Assembly: GCA_900767955.1 (NCBI GenBank)
Contig: CAAGBC010000022.1
Location: 1-64,000 of the forward strand
Length of the DNA: 64,000 nt
Origin: Spirochaetia bacterium
Lineage (GTDB): Bacteria > Spirochaetota > Spirochaetia > Treponematales > Treponemataceae
Reading direction: 5' to 3'
The notes below the pieces were generated by a model, which was not told the origin of the DNA, searched no databases, and saw nothing but the letters and a program-made list of their open reading frames with translations. The translations under genes and the position numbers were made by a program. Shown here one piece after another: positions 44,236-54,500 of the stretch (position 1 is its first letter; each line of letters starts with the position of its first letter).

Positions 44236-47200
44236 TTATTTTAGATAAGCAGATTTTCCAGCAATTTTCTTATTTGCACCGTATTCTTCTGCAGTTGCAT
44301 TCTGTAATACATAAATTCTTGCATTACCTCTTCCTGAACAACTAGCAGTCAATGAACCGTTTGCACTAACAGTTTTCTTATCTCCAGTAACCAAATCAAC
44401 ATAAGTTCCACCTGGAATACCACTGAATGTTGCGCCACCAGAAACTGTTACAAGAACAAAACTGTCAATTCCATTTGCTGAATCTGTAAAACGGCGTTTA
44501 TATGCCATATTTCCATTACATCCATCATTTGAATACTGACCTTTTTGCAATGCAGGAACAGCACGACGAATTCTATTCAAATCAGAAAGATGTTTTGAAA
44601 GAGGTTTTTCCAAAGTAGTTTTTACAGCACCAGAAGCATTTGAATATTCTCCAAAGTCAGTAGCTGTAACAGAACCTTCGATATTATCTCCAAAATATGC
44701 GCGACCAGTAGATGACAATGGCGCAGAAGGACCTTTATCTGTAGGACATCCAGCTTGGAATTCGATTTCACTTCCGTAATAAAGACAAGGAATTCCGCGG
44801 AAAGTCCACATATATGTCATATTTTCTGCCCAAGCATCAGTTCCTCCTCCATAACGAGTTTCTGTATTTGGACCATAGTCATGACTATCTACATAAACAA
44901 CATTCCATGTAGCATCATTATAGTATTTATCATCACCACGTTTACCATAAGCAGAGTTAGCATCGCTAAAATTCCAATGCATTGGGAAGTCAATTACAGC
45001 CATTCCAGAAAATTTTGAATAATCTGGTTTGTGATAATTATTTCCCTTTAGATAATGGTTATCAGATGTTGGCTGATTATTTGTTCCCTGTCCCTGTTCG
45101 TATGCATAAGCTTCATGAGCAGCTGCTTCATCATCAGCACTATAGTTAGTTCTTTCTTTCCATGTATAGAATGGAGTAGACAAAGGAGCAACACCTTTAT
45201 TCCATACTTCATTTACACGAGTACAAACTTCACCAAACATATAGAAATTTTCTCCTCCAGCTTCTCTAAATGCAGGAAGGAATCTTCTATTAAATGTATT
45301 ACGGCTAACATGTTTTACAGTATCAATACGGAATCCATCAACACCCATTTCAATATATTTTGTATAAGCGTCAATCAAATATTTTTGAACAACAGCAGAT
45401 TCTGTATTCAAGTCAATACAGTCTTCATGGATAGAACCTGTTTGACAAGTTTCATCTTCCCAGTTTTTAAGGAATTCTGGATGGAATTTTTCAGGGTCAA
45501 ACAATTTCAAATTTGGCCACTGGAATCCATAATAAGGACGACCTTCATTATTATAACCTAACTGCTTACCCCAATCAGAAAGATCTGGATTCCATGGCAA
45601 TGATGGTTTTTCTTTTTGCCATAAATCACCATTGTACCAACTCTTTCCACTATTTGGTTCTACTGTTATTCCATCATATTCAAAATTAGGGTTATATTCA
45701 TCATAATAATTAATAGCACTATTTTTTCCCCAATATTGATTATCTCTGTCACCCCAATATTTAACTTCAAAGAAATCTTTCAATCCGTAACGACAGCTAT
45801 GATTCAATACAATGTCCTGAATAATTTTAATTCCTTTTTCATGAGCAGCATTAATCAAATCTTGATAAGTTGCACCTGCAGATTCCAAACGAGGATCAAC
45901 TTTTGTCATATCCCACGCATGATATCCATGGAAGTCAAAATCACTTCTGTTTAATACAGGTGGAGTAATCCAAATTGCACTAAATCCTAATGCTTTAATG
46001 TAATCAAGTTTTTCAATTAATCCTTTAAAATCTCCACGCCAAGGGTAGTCATTTTTTTCTCTATTTCCTGATTTATCATCAGCACGACACCAACTGTTAT
46101 TTGTTGGATCACCATCATAGAAACGAGCAGTCATAAGGAAGTAAATTGATTCTTCACGGAAGTCATTAGAAACTTTTTCTTTTACATTTACAGTTATAGA
46201 AGTTGGATCAGAAGCTTTTCCTTCATTATCTGTTACAACAAGTTTTACAGTAAATGTTCCTTCTGTTTCTGGAGCTTTTACAGCAATAGATTCGCTTGTA
46301 GCTGTTCCTTCAACAATTGTTGCACCTGTAACTGTCCACTTATAACCAACAACAGTTCCGTTAGGGTCTTTTGAATTACTTGCTGAATATTGTTTTGTTT
46401 CACCAAAACCTGCAGCAATAGAACCTGTAATAGAAGCTACAGGTGGAAGATTTTCATTCTTTGTTGTCAATTTAACAGTTTTAGTTTCTGATGATAACCC
46501 TGCTTCGTCATAAAGTACACAAGTTATTTCATGAGGACCATTTGCAATATAAGCAGAATTCCATTCATAAGTTTGATATGCAACTGTTCCAGAAAGATTT
46601 ACAGAGGCTTCTTGTTTTCCATCAATTTTAATTTCCGCACGAGAAAGCGCATTATTATCAGAACCAGAAATTGTAAACACAACTGTACCAGCAATAGTTC
46701 CTGATTTATCAGCAGTAAATGAAGTCAAAACAGGTGGAACACTATCTTCTGGATTGTAATTTGTCCATTTATTATCCTTATACCACCATTCACCAGCAAC
46801 CTGAACTAAATCACCAGTTTGTCCACTCCATCCACCTGCTTGTTTAGTAAAGATAATATTTGATTTAGTTACATTCAATGTAATTGTATACCAATTAGAA
46901 GAACCTTCTTTTGTCATTGATTGATGCTTTTTCTCTAAGTTTGAATCACTACTTCCCCATGTATATATATTAACATAATCATAAACATGAAGAATAATCT
47001 TATCTTTAATAGAAGCAAAACTTACAGATTCAGTTTTTCCACTTGTAAACTGAACTGACTGTTGCTTAACAATTTTTTTATCAGAATCCAAAAGATATAC
47101 ATTCCAAGTTCCTGGAGCAATATTTGATACAGTTGCACTTCCAGAAGATGCATCCGCAACTTTAGAAACTGGGTCGCAAACTTGAACAGTATACCCATTC

Positions 47201-47820
47201 TTATCACATTCCAAATTTAATGTTGCAGATTTCATTACATAATCTGATTTTGCCTTTAATTTTCCAGCTTTATAATCAGTAAAAATTGCATTTGTATCAA
47301 TTAATGAAGAATGAACTGAAGAATCAATTACATTTTCTATTTCTGATTTTGACACAGTAGCTAAATCTACATCTGCATCATGCAATTTTGAAAAAACTGT
47401 TCCCAATGCTGTTGAAGCCCAATCAACAGTAACATAATTAGTTTCACTAGCTTTAATATCAACAATATTTCTGATTACAACATCAAAAACTTCTGCTTTA
47501 TATTTATTCAATGCTTTTACAGTTACAACTCTATTTTTTCCAGCAGGAATTTTATCAATAGTAAAACTTCCATGCCCATCATCAAGTTCAATGTTAAGTT
47601 CTGAAAGTTCATAATCTATTCCAGTACCTGTAACATAAACTGATGCATAAACTAAATCTTCTGCCCACAAAGCTTTATTATCAACACCTTTATTGATACA
47701 AAGCTTTCCATATTCAACAGATGAACTATCTGTATCTTTTTGTTCTAGGTCTACTCCACAAGAACAAAATAGGAACACACAAAGTGCTCCTAACATTTTA
47801 AACAAAAAACTACGTTTCAT
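44236..47820 (-). CDS. Alpha-amylase family (GH13) lipoprotein, paralogue of 40445
   Basis: This 1194-residue protein has lipobox CSC (about Cys21). It has the same domain order as the 40445 protein: shared N-terminal module (about 30-270), CBM26-like domain (VNIYTWGSSDSNLEKK; GQTGDLVQVAGEWWY, about 273-360), Ig-like, PKD (NLPPVASITGSIAAGFG) and GH13. Catalytic regions are VLNHSCR (about 673), FRIDTVKH (about 832), FGEVC (about 863) and DSHDYG (about 979). A longer loop between the first two regions (VKYWGDRDNQYWGKN) is absent from its neighbours, suggesting altered substrate preference. It ends in NARIYVLQN...SAYLK. The leader GGTAGGAAAAAATG is identical to that of the starch-binding lipoprotein gene at 26769. 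Confidence 0.9.
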   Translation of the reverse strand: MKRSFLFKMLGALCVFLFCSCGVDLEQKDTDSSSVEYGKLCINKGVDNKALWAEDLVYASVYVTGTGIDYELSELNIELDDGHGSFTIDKIPAGKNRVVTVKALNKYKAEVFDVVIRNIVDIKASETNYVTVDWASTALGTVFSKLHDADVDLATVSKSEIENVIDSSVHSSLIDTNAIFTDYKAGKLKAKSDYVMKSATLNLECDKNGYTVQVCDPVSKVADASSGSATVSNIAPGTWNVYLLDSDKKIVKQQSVQFTSGKTESVSFASIKDKIILHVYDYVNIYTWGSSDSNLEKKHQSMTKEGSSNWYTITLNVTKSNIIFTKQAGGWSGQTGDLVQVAGEWWYKDNKWTNYNPEDSVPPVLTSFTADKSGTIAGTVVFTISGSDNNALSRAEIKIDGKQEASVNLSGTVAYQTYEWNSAYIANGPHEITCVLYDEAGLSSETKTVKLTTKNENLPPVASITGSIAAGFGETKQYSASNSKDPNGTVVGYKWTVTGATIVEGTATSESIAVKAPETEGTFTVKLVVTDNEGKASDPTSITVNVKEKVSNDFREESIYFLMTARFYDGDPTNNSWCRADDKSGNREKNDYPWRGDFKGLIEKLDYIKALGFSAIWITPPVLNRSDFDFHGYHAWDMTKVDPRLESAGATYQDLINAAHEKGIKIIQDIVLNHSCRYGLKDFFEVKYWGDRDNQYWGKNSAINYYDEYNPNFEYDGITVEPNSGKSWYNGDLWQKEKPSLPWNPDLSDWGKQLGYNNEGRPYYGFQWPNLKLFDPEKFHPEFLKNWEDETCQTGSIHEDCIDLNTESAVVQKYLIDAYTKYIEMGVDGFRIDTVKHVSRNTFNRRFLPAFREAGGENFYMFGEVCTRVNEVWNKGVAPLSTPFYTWKERTNYSADDEAAAHEAYAYEQGQGTNNQPTSDNHYLKGNNYHKPDYSKFSGMAVIDFPMHWNFSDANSAYGKRGDDKYYNDATWNVVYVDSHDYGPNTETRYGGGTDAWAENMTYMWTFRGIPCLYYGSEIEFQAGCPTDKGPSAPLSSTGRAYFGDNIEGSVTATDFGEYSNASGAVKTTLEKPLSKHLSDLNRIRRAVPALQKGQYSNDGCNGNMAYKRRFTDSANGIDSFVLVTVSGGATFSGIPGGTYVDLVTGDKKTVSANGSLTASCSGRGNARIYVLQNATAEEYGANKKIAGKSAYLK

Positions 47821-47907
47821 TTTTTCCTACCATTATTCTTTTTTGTGTAAATTTTTCCCACATTATAATTATTACATAAAATCAATATATTGCAAGAAAA
47901 ATTAGTT

Positions 47908-48101
47908 AAAAAAAAAGACTGTTTAATTAATGCAACTTCCAGTGAGATCCTGACACTTATCATCATCACGAACGCGTTTCAGAATCTCACACTACAGATC
48001 CTGAATCAAGTTCAGGATGACAATCAGTCGTCATCCCGAACTGCAGCTGTCATTCCGAACTGGTTTCGGAATCTCATTAGAATACTTAATTAAACAGTCT
48101 T
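47908..48101 (-). terminator. Terminator of gene 48138 with a 155-base repeat-filled loop
   Basis: AAGACTGTTTAATTAA (47915-47930) and its exact reverse complement (48086-48101) form a 16-bp stem. On the minus strand the 3' arm is followed by a run of nine T residues, as in a normal terminator. The arms are separated by 155 bases containing three short inverted repeats. Confidence 0.6.
47944..48078. repeat. Tandem set of three dispersed inverted repeats
   Basis: Unit A pairs GAGATCCTGA (47944-47953) with TCAGAATCTC (47979-47988), one mismatch. Unit B is ATCCTGAA/TTCAGGAT (47998-48005/48011-48018) followed by GAC. Unit C is ATTCCGAA/TTCGGAAT (48052-48059/48065-48072) flanked by GTC and CTCAT. 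Units share the plan GAGAT-stem-loop-stem-GAC. The stems vary between copies while pairing is maintained. Confidence 0.7.
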
Positions 48102-48137
48102 ATTCTGTTTGCAAACTATTTACTACTTACACCAAAA

Positions 48138-51100
48138 TTATCTTGGTTCAATGAATGTAAATCCATTTGCAGGAACACTAGCAGTATAACTTCCACTTAC
48201 AGAAATTTCTTTAGCTGTATAACTTCCGTTTGAAGAAGAAGAATACTCTGTATATGTACCACTTTGAACATTATCAAATTTTTGTGAATATGCAGCGCCT
48301 TTACTAATTGCTACATAAGCAGTCTTTCCTTCATAAGTTCTTGTAAATGCAGCCTGATCACCTTTCATTACAATATTTTTCTGAACACCTTTTTGAATAC
48401 AAGGGCTTGCAGAACGAATTGTATTTAATGCCTTCAAGTGTTTGTACATTGTAGGTTTGTTCTGTTTAACATAATTAATACCTTGATCACCAAGCATCCA
48501 TCTTGAAACAATATCGTCTTTATTTGTAGAAGCGTGTGCCCCACTCCATGAATACATTGCTTCTGTTCCGTAGTAAACAACAGGAACACCACGGAATAAG
48601 TAAATGTAATTCAAAGCATTTTTATACTGAGTTTCTGTAAAGATTCCATTACAACGGAAACAGTCATGGTTATCTACGAACATAGCTGTTTTTGTATGTT
48701 CTTCTCCATCAGTTCCCCAGTTAGCATCACTAGCAATTACATTTTCAAAAATCGCATAAGAATCACCTCTGAATACCTTACTCATTTCTCCTGGGTAATC
48801 AAGACAACTTAAATGCATATCAAGCATGTGCAAAGAATCTGTTTTATCCTTTGAATGGCGAGCAACAGCATCATAACGTCCACACCAAGCTTCACCAATC
48901 ATATAGAAATGGTCATTTCCTAAAGATTTTGCATGATTGTACATTGCATCTGCAAATTCACCTGCAAATTCATTTGGAATATACGCCATTGTATCAATAC
49001 GGAATGCATCAACACCAGCATCAATGAATTTTTTATAAACATTAATCAAATGGTGACGACTATCTTTTCCATCTTGTCCAAGATGACCAAAGTCAATCAA
49101 GTCTGCACATTGACCAAATCCATAATATGCATAGAATCCGTTTTTACTTGGAGTTGCGCCTTCAGGAACTGGTTCATGATAAGGATCAAGTTTTGCCCAA
49201 GCCCATTCTTTTCCGTCCATGATTGTTTGAACACTATAATTTGCCCATTTTGTAGGAGATGTAGCTGCAGTGTGGTTTCCGTGATTTATAACAATGTCTT
49301 GCATAACACGAATACCTTTTGCATGACATGCATCTATAAATGCTTTATAATCAGCCCAACCATCGCTATTTTTTCCACTTGAATGAAGATGTGGGTCAAT
49401 TTTGTCAAAGTCATATCCCCAATATCCATGGAAAGCACTAGCTTGATATTTATCACCACCATTTGAACCGTCATAGAAATAACGACCTTCTGGCTGTTTT
49501 ACACTTGGAGTAATCCAAATCGCAGTAAATCCCATATCTACAAGATAATCCAAGTTATTAATAATTCCCTTAAAGTCACCACCGTGATAATAAGTTAATA
49601 TACCTGATTTATCTTCACTAAATTTATACATATCACTTTCACCATTAGGAAGATATTCATCATCCCAGAGATTATTATTATTTTTATCACCATCAGCAAA
49701 ACGGTCAGTCATCATGAAGTAAACATTTTCTTCACGGAAGTCACGATGAATAAACGAACCTTTTTCATTGATTTTTACAGAAATTGTTGCTGAACCTATT
49801 AATCCTTCTTCATCTGTTACAACAAGCTTAACAGTATAAGTTCCAGCTTTTGAATATGAATGAGTTGCAGATTTTCCAACACCTGTGCTACCATCGCCAA
49901 AATCCCAAGCGTAACTTACAATTTCACCATTATCTGTTGATTTTGAACCATCAAAAGTGATATTTACGCCTTCAACACCAGTTTTATCTCCTCCAGCATT
50001 TGCAACAGGAGCTTTATTTTGATTTTGAGTTTTAATAGTAACACTTGCAGTTTCTGAATGATTTCCAACAGCATCATAAGCAATTGCTTTTAATGTATGA
50101 GTTCCATTCGCAGCATTTGCAGAATCCCAAGAAATTGAAGTAGCACCATTTTCTGCAGTTGCAATCAATTTAGTTCCATCAAGATAGAATTCAATTTTTG
50201 AAATACCAACATTATCACTAGCAATAACAGAAAGTGTAACTACACCAGTCAACATAGAATTTGCACTTGGTTCATTCCAAGCTACAACAGGACTTTCTGT
50301 ATCATCAGGATTATAATCGTACCATTTATTATTTTTATACCAATATTCACCAGCTTCTGTTCTAGAAAGGTCAGCAGTTTGACCAGACCAACCACCTTTT
50401 GTCTTTGTAAAAATAATACTTGCTGAAGTTACATTAAATTCTTTTTTATACCATTTTGAAGAACCTTCTTGTTCCAAATCAAAATGTTTCTTATTAATAG
50501 TAGAATCTGATGTTTCCCAAATATAAACATTTACAAAATCATAAGCATGAAGAATAATTTTATCAGAAACAGTTTCATAAGAAACTTTTGCAGTTTCACC
50601 AGCCTTAAAAACAACACTAGATTCATTTACAACTTTATCTGAAGAATCTAAAAGTTTTACTTTCCATGTACCAGGAACAATACCTGTTAATTCACAAGAA
50701 CCAGTTGTAACAGTTTTAACTTCAGAAGCAGGATCACAAACTTGAACTTTATAATTTCCTTTATCACAAGTTAAACTCAAAGCTGCAACAGACATAATAT
50801 AATCAGAAGCAGATTTCAAAGATTTATTTTGATAATCTTGTGCAATTTTATTTACATCTATTAAAGAAGAATGAACAGATTTTGAAATTACATTTTCAAT
50901 TTCAGTTCTATCAACAGCAGAAACATCAACTTTATTATCATTTAAGATAGCAAAAACATTTCCAAGTGCAGTTGATTCCCAATTTACAACAACTTCATTT
51001 GGACCAGGATTAATATCTACAACAGCACGAATCTGAATTCCGTAAATTGCATTTTTGTTACTATCCAACGCTTGAACTGTAACAATTCTGTTTTTACCAA

Positions 51101-51386
51101 CTGGAATATCATTAATTTCTAAAACACCAGCACCATTTGTAACAGTCATTCCATTTGTAAAAGGTTCCAAACCAACATCAATTCCAGAACCAGTTACTTT
51201 TGCATTTGCAAATTTAATGGAATCAATTTCCAATTTTTTTGCAGTTGGTTCGCTGTTATAAATAACCAAGGAACCATAACCGTCTGCACTTTCCTTCGAA
51301 ACTTTTCTATTTTCTTCCAATAAATCACTACAAGAAGCAAACAAGAAAAATGAAAGAACGCTCATTAAAAAAAATAATTTCTTCAT
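48138..51386 (-). CDS. Alpha-amylase family (GH13) lipoprotein with PKD domain
   Basis: This 1082-residue protein has lipobox FASC (about Cys19). Domains are the shared N-terminal module (about 32-272), a CBM26-like domain (VNVYIWETSDSTINKK; GQTADLSRTEAGEYWY, about 272-362), an Ig-like domain, a PKD domain (VSYAWDFGDGSTGVGKSATHSYS, a textbook PKD core shortened here to its key motif YAWDFGDG) and a GH13 barrel from about 547. Catalytic regions are VINHGNH (about 700), FRIDTMAY (about 798), IGEAW (about 831) and DNHDCFR (about 906). The barrel resembles the cyclodextrin-glucanotransferase/maltogenic type more than the 40445 group (YFYDGSNGG loop, GYWGYDFDKIDP). Confidence 0.9.
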   Translation of the reverse strand: MKKLFFLMSVLSFFLFASCSDLLEENRKVSKESADGYGSLVIYNSEPTAKKLEIDSIKFANAKVTGSGIDVGLEPFTNGMTVTNGAGVLEINDIPVGKNRIVTVQALDSNKNAIYGIQIRAVVDINPGPNEVVVNWESTALGNVFAILNDNKVDVSAVDRTEIENVISKSVHSSLIDVNKIAQDYQNKSLKSASDYIMSVAALSLTCDKGNYKVQVCDPASEVKTVTTGSCELTGIVPGTWKVKLLDSSDKVVNESSVVFKAGETAKVSYETVSDKIILHAYDFVNVYIWETSDSTINKKHFDLEQEGSSKWYKKEFNVTSASIIFTKTKGGWSGQTADLSRTEAGEYWYKNNKWYDYNPDDTESPVVAWNEPSANSMLTGVVTLSVIASDNVGISKIEFYLDGTKLIATAENGATSISWDSANAANGTHTLKAIAYDAVGNHSETASVTIKTQNQNKAPVANAGGDKTGVEGVNITFDGSKSTDNGEIVSYAWDFGDGSTGVGKSATHSYSKAGTYTVKLVVTDEEGLIGSATISVKINEKGSFIHRDFREENVYFMMTDRFADGDKNNNNLWDDEYLPNGESDMYKFSEDKSGILTYYHGGDFKGIINNLDYLVDMGFTAIWITPSVKQPEGRYFYDGSNGGDKYQASAFHGYWGYDFDKIDPHLHSSGKNSDGWADYKAFIDACHAKGIRVMQDIVINHGNHTAATSPTKWANYSVQTIMDGKEWAWAKLDPYHEPVPEGATPSKNGFYAYYGFGQCADLIDFGHLGQDGKDSRHHLINVYKKFIDAGVDAFRIDTMAYIPNEFAGEFADAMYNHAKSLGNDHFYMIGEAWCGRYDAVARHSKDKTDSLHMLDMHLSCLDYPGEMSKVFRGDSYAIFENVIASDANWGTDGEEHTKTAMFVDNHDCFRCNGIFTETQYKNALNYIYLFRGVPVVYYGTEAMYSWSGAHASTNKDDIVSRWMLGDQGINYVKQNKPTMYKHLKALNTIRSASPCIQKGVQKNIVMKGDQAAFTRTYEGKTAYVAISKGAAYSQKFDNVQSGTYTEYSSSSNGSYTAKEISVSGSYTASVPANGFTFIEPR

Positions 51387-51455
51387 TTTTGTATCCTTAA
51401 ATTACAAAAGATAAATATCTTCCTTTTTTGTTATTTCACAAAATACATAAAAACT

Positions 51456-51496
51456 AAAAAGGGCTGCCCTAAGAATTAACTCAGAACAACCCTTTT
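51456..51496 (-). terminator. Terminator of alpha-amylase gene 51523
   Basis: A 17-bp stem that is complete only on the minus strand because it uses several G-U pairs (AAAAGGGTTGTTCTGAG / CTTAGGGCAGCCCTTTT), then a T-run. The strand asymmetry fixes its direction. Confidence 0.85.
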
Positions 51497-51522
51497 ATAT
51501 ATTCATTTTGATATTATCAAAA

Positions 51523-54500
51523 CTAGAATGTTACACCACAATCAGCAGGGTTTCTATCAGAAACAAGAATTGGCTGTTTCATAGAACCACCAGTAAATGT
51601 TACTTTTCCGCCACTTACTGTAGCAGATTTTCCGTCGTACCAGTTATAAACTGTTGTACCATCAGAGAATAATCCACTTACATCAACTGAACCACCATTG
51701 ATTCCAATAGCAACTTTGTTATCACCAGCTGGACCAGTATAAGTACGTTTACAAGCAGAACCTTTACCAGCACCTACAGCAGGATTGTATTTACGGAAGT
51801 TACCAACTTTACCCCAGTGAGCTGTTACTCCAGAAGTTTTTGCTTCATTCAAGTTCATATCACCGCGAGTCATCATATCACCGTCACCACAACCTGTGTA
51901 TGCTTTTGGACGACTTGATTCATCACCGTAGAAAATCTGAACTCCACCAGGAAGAAGAACAAGACCTGTTCCAACTTCATATTGGCTACCAACACGTGTT
52001 AAACCTGTATCATGGCTAGAAATATATGTAAGAACATTATCTCTGTTTCCATTACCATCACTATCACCATTATTGTTGATATTTAAGTAACTTCCCCATG
52101 CAGATTCTTGTGGATAATTTTGTCTGTAATTTCCATCCCAGCCATTTTGACCATTGAAGCTAAAGTTAACCATTGAGTCAAACTTACCAGTGTTGTAGTA
52201 TTCTCCACCACCACCAGTAGCAGTCCATCCCCAACATTCACCTGTCATCCAGAATGCCTCATCCCAGTCTTTTGCACCAGAATTATCAACTTTAGTATCA
52301 TCTTCACGCCATTTTTCAAGAGCAGCTGTACAAGCATCTTTTAACATTCCCCAATACTGAGGTTCAACGTGTTTTGCTGTATCACAACGGAATCCGTCAA
52401 TACCAAATTCACGAACCCATGATGACAACCAAACACACTGATATTCTACGATTCTTGCTGTTTTATCTGTACGCCAGTCACCAGTTTTTTCCCACCAGTC
52501 AACATTTGCAACAGCAGGAACACGCCAATTATCATAACTAGAATTATTTTCAGCAGCCCATTTTGTCTTTAGAACTGGAGCAATACCAATTTTTGTATCA
52601 GAAACTTCTGATTTAACATCAGGCAATCCACCACAAGAATCACCGTATTCACTACCATTCTGATAGCCAAACGAACGAATCCATGGACCCCACCAAGATT
52701 CCCAAAGACTATTAGTCCAATCTACAGTATCATTAGCATCCCAAACACCGCCTACTTTTGCAAGCCAACCATGTTCTTTGTGAGCTGTATATCCATGATT
52801 ATAAGTAATCATATCTTCTGTATTGTTATATCCAACATGGTTCATAACAATATCCATAATAACACGAATACCATTTGCATGACATGTTTGAACAAATTCA
52901 CGGAATTCATTGATTGTACCCATGTTTTTATCCATAAATGTCCAGTCAAGTGTGTAATATCCATGGAATGCATAGTGTGGGAATTTTTTATCTTTTCCAG
53001 ATACCCAACCGTGAGCTTGTTCGTATGGAGCTGTAATCCAAATTGCGTTAATACCAAGTTTCTTGAAGTAGTCCATATTCTGTGTAAGACCTTTAATATC
53101 TCCACCATGGAATGTAGCTACGTTTTCATCACCACTTAAACCGTTCTTTCTATTGTATGAATGGTCATTTGATGAATTACCATTTGCAAAACGGTCTGTA
53201 AGAACGAAGTATGCGTTAACGTTATCCCAAGTAAAGAAGTCTGTAGAAACTTTTGTTACTTTAAGTGTTGCAGAAGCCTCTGCTGAACCAACAGTATTTG
53301 TAATACTTGCAGAAACATTAATTTCATCACCTTCTTTTACACCGAAATCAGAAAGGCTAATTGATAAACCATTTCCATTAAAGTTAGCTTTTGTATAAGA
53401 TTTTGTTACTGCACCAGAAAGTGTAACAGTTACATCTGTAACTTGTGCATAACCATCACTATAAGAAACAGAAATTGCACCATTTGCAGGAACGCTGCTA
53501 GAAGGTGTAATTTTGATAGATGGTTTTTCTGGTTCTTTAGGTTTTGTAGGGTCTGATGTATGGAATGAACCAGCTGAACCGCTTACACCCTTAGCATCAT
53601 ACCAGAATGTAGTATCTTTACCAACAATAGTATTCCCACCATTAAGAATAAAGGAAATCTTTTCACCAACATCATATTTGCTAGGAATTTCAAATACATA
53701 CCAATTTGTATTATCATTTAAGTTCTTAGCAGCAGACATAGTTGGCTGTGATTCCCATGCATATCCCATATCTTTTGTAATTTCATTTGAATCAGTCCAA
53801 ACCCAAATCTTTGGTGCAGAATCAGCAGAAACATAAATCTTTAATACTTCTGGAGGAACTGCAGGTCCAGTTACTGTTAAAGTAACTTCTCCAGGATTTT
53901 CAACTTGCATTTTTTCAAAAGAAGAACCATTCCACAACCAGTTACCAGCACTAGCAATTGATAAATTTCCAGTCTGTGGGCTACCACTTTTATTCAAAAT
54001 AACACTACATGATGTAGTAGGAATTTCATAAACATAGTAACTACCCTGAACTTCCATAGCTTTTCCAGGCCATGTTCCACCTGTATAGTTTTCTGAAGTA
54101 GTCCAAGCCCAAATATGTGTATATCCCTGTGAGTTATTTGTTGGAACATATACTACAATTGAATCAGTTGGTTCTGCACCAGATTTTTTTACTGTAACTG
54201 TTGAATCAAGACCTGCTTCAACTTTGATATCTTTTTCAGCAACAATCATTCCTGTATCATCAATTACTTTTACTTTCCAATTTCCAGGATAAGCTGTAAT
54301 TGTTGCATCAGAACCATTTGCTGTATGTTTTTTTGAAGAAGGGTCTGTAACCTGAACTGTATATCCATTTATACCAGATGTTGAAATAGTAACAGTACCT
54401 TCAGCCAAAGCGTAATCGCCAGTCATATTTGGATATGCTTTAGCAATTGCTTCTGCATCAACTAAAACTGCATGACTTACATTTGTTGATTTAATTACAT

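Larger units (their letters stand above)
47821..48137. other. Intergenic region: amylase promoter area and repeat-filled terminator
   Basis: This 317-base gap holds, from the left, the leader of the 44236-47820 gene with TTCCCACATTAT (47855-47866) and TTGCAAGAA (47890-47898), then a 16-bp stem whose 155-base loop is filled with inverted repeats. No coding sequence is visible. Confidence 0.7.

Noticed and set aside
47944..48078. CRISPR-like array
   Set aside because: Units are short inverted repeats of unequal spacing with varied sequence. There are no identical direct repeats with spacers, and no cas genes nearby.
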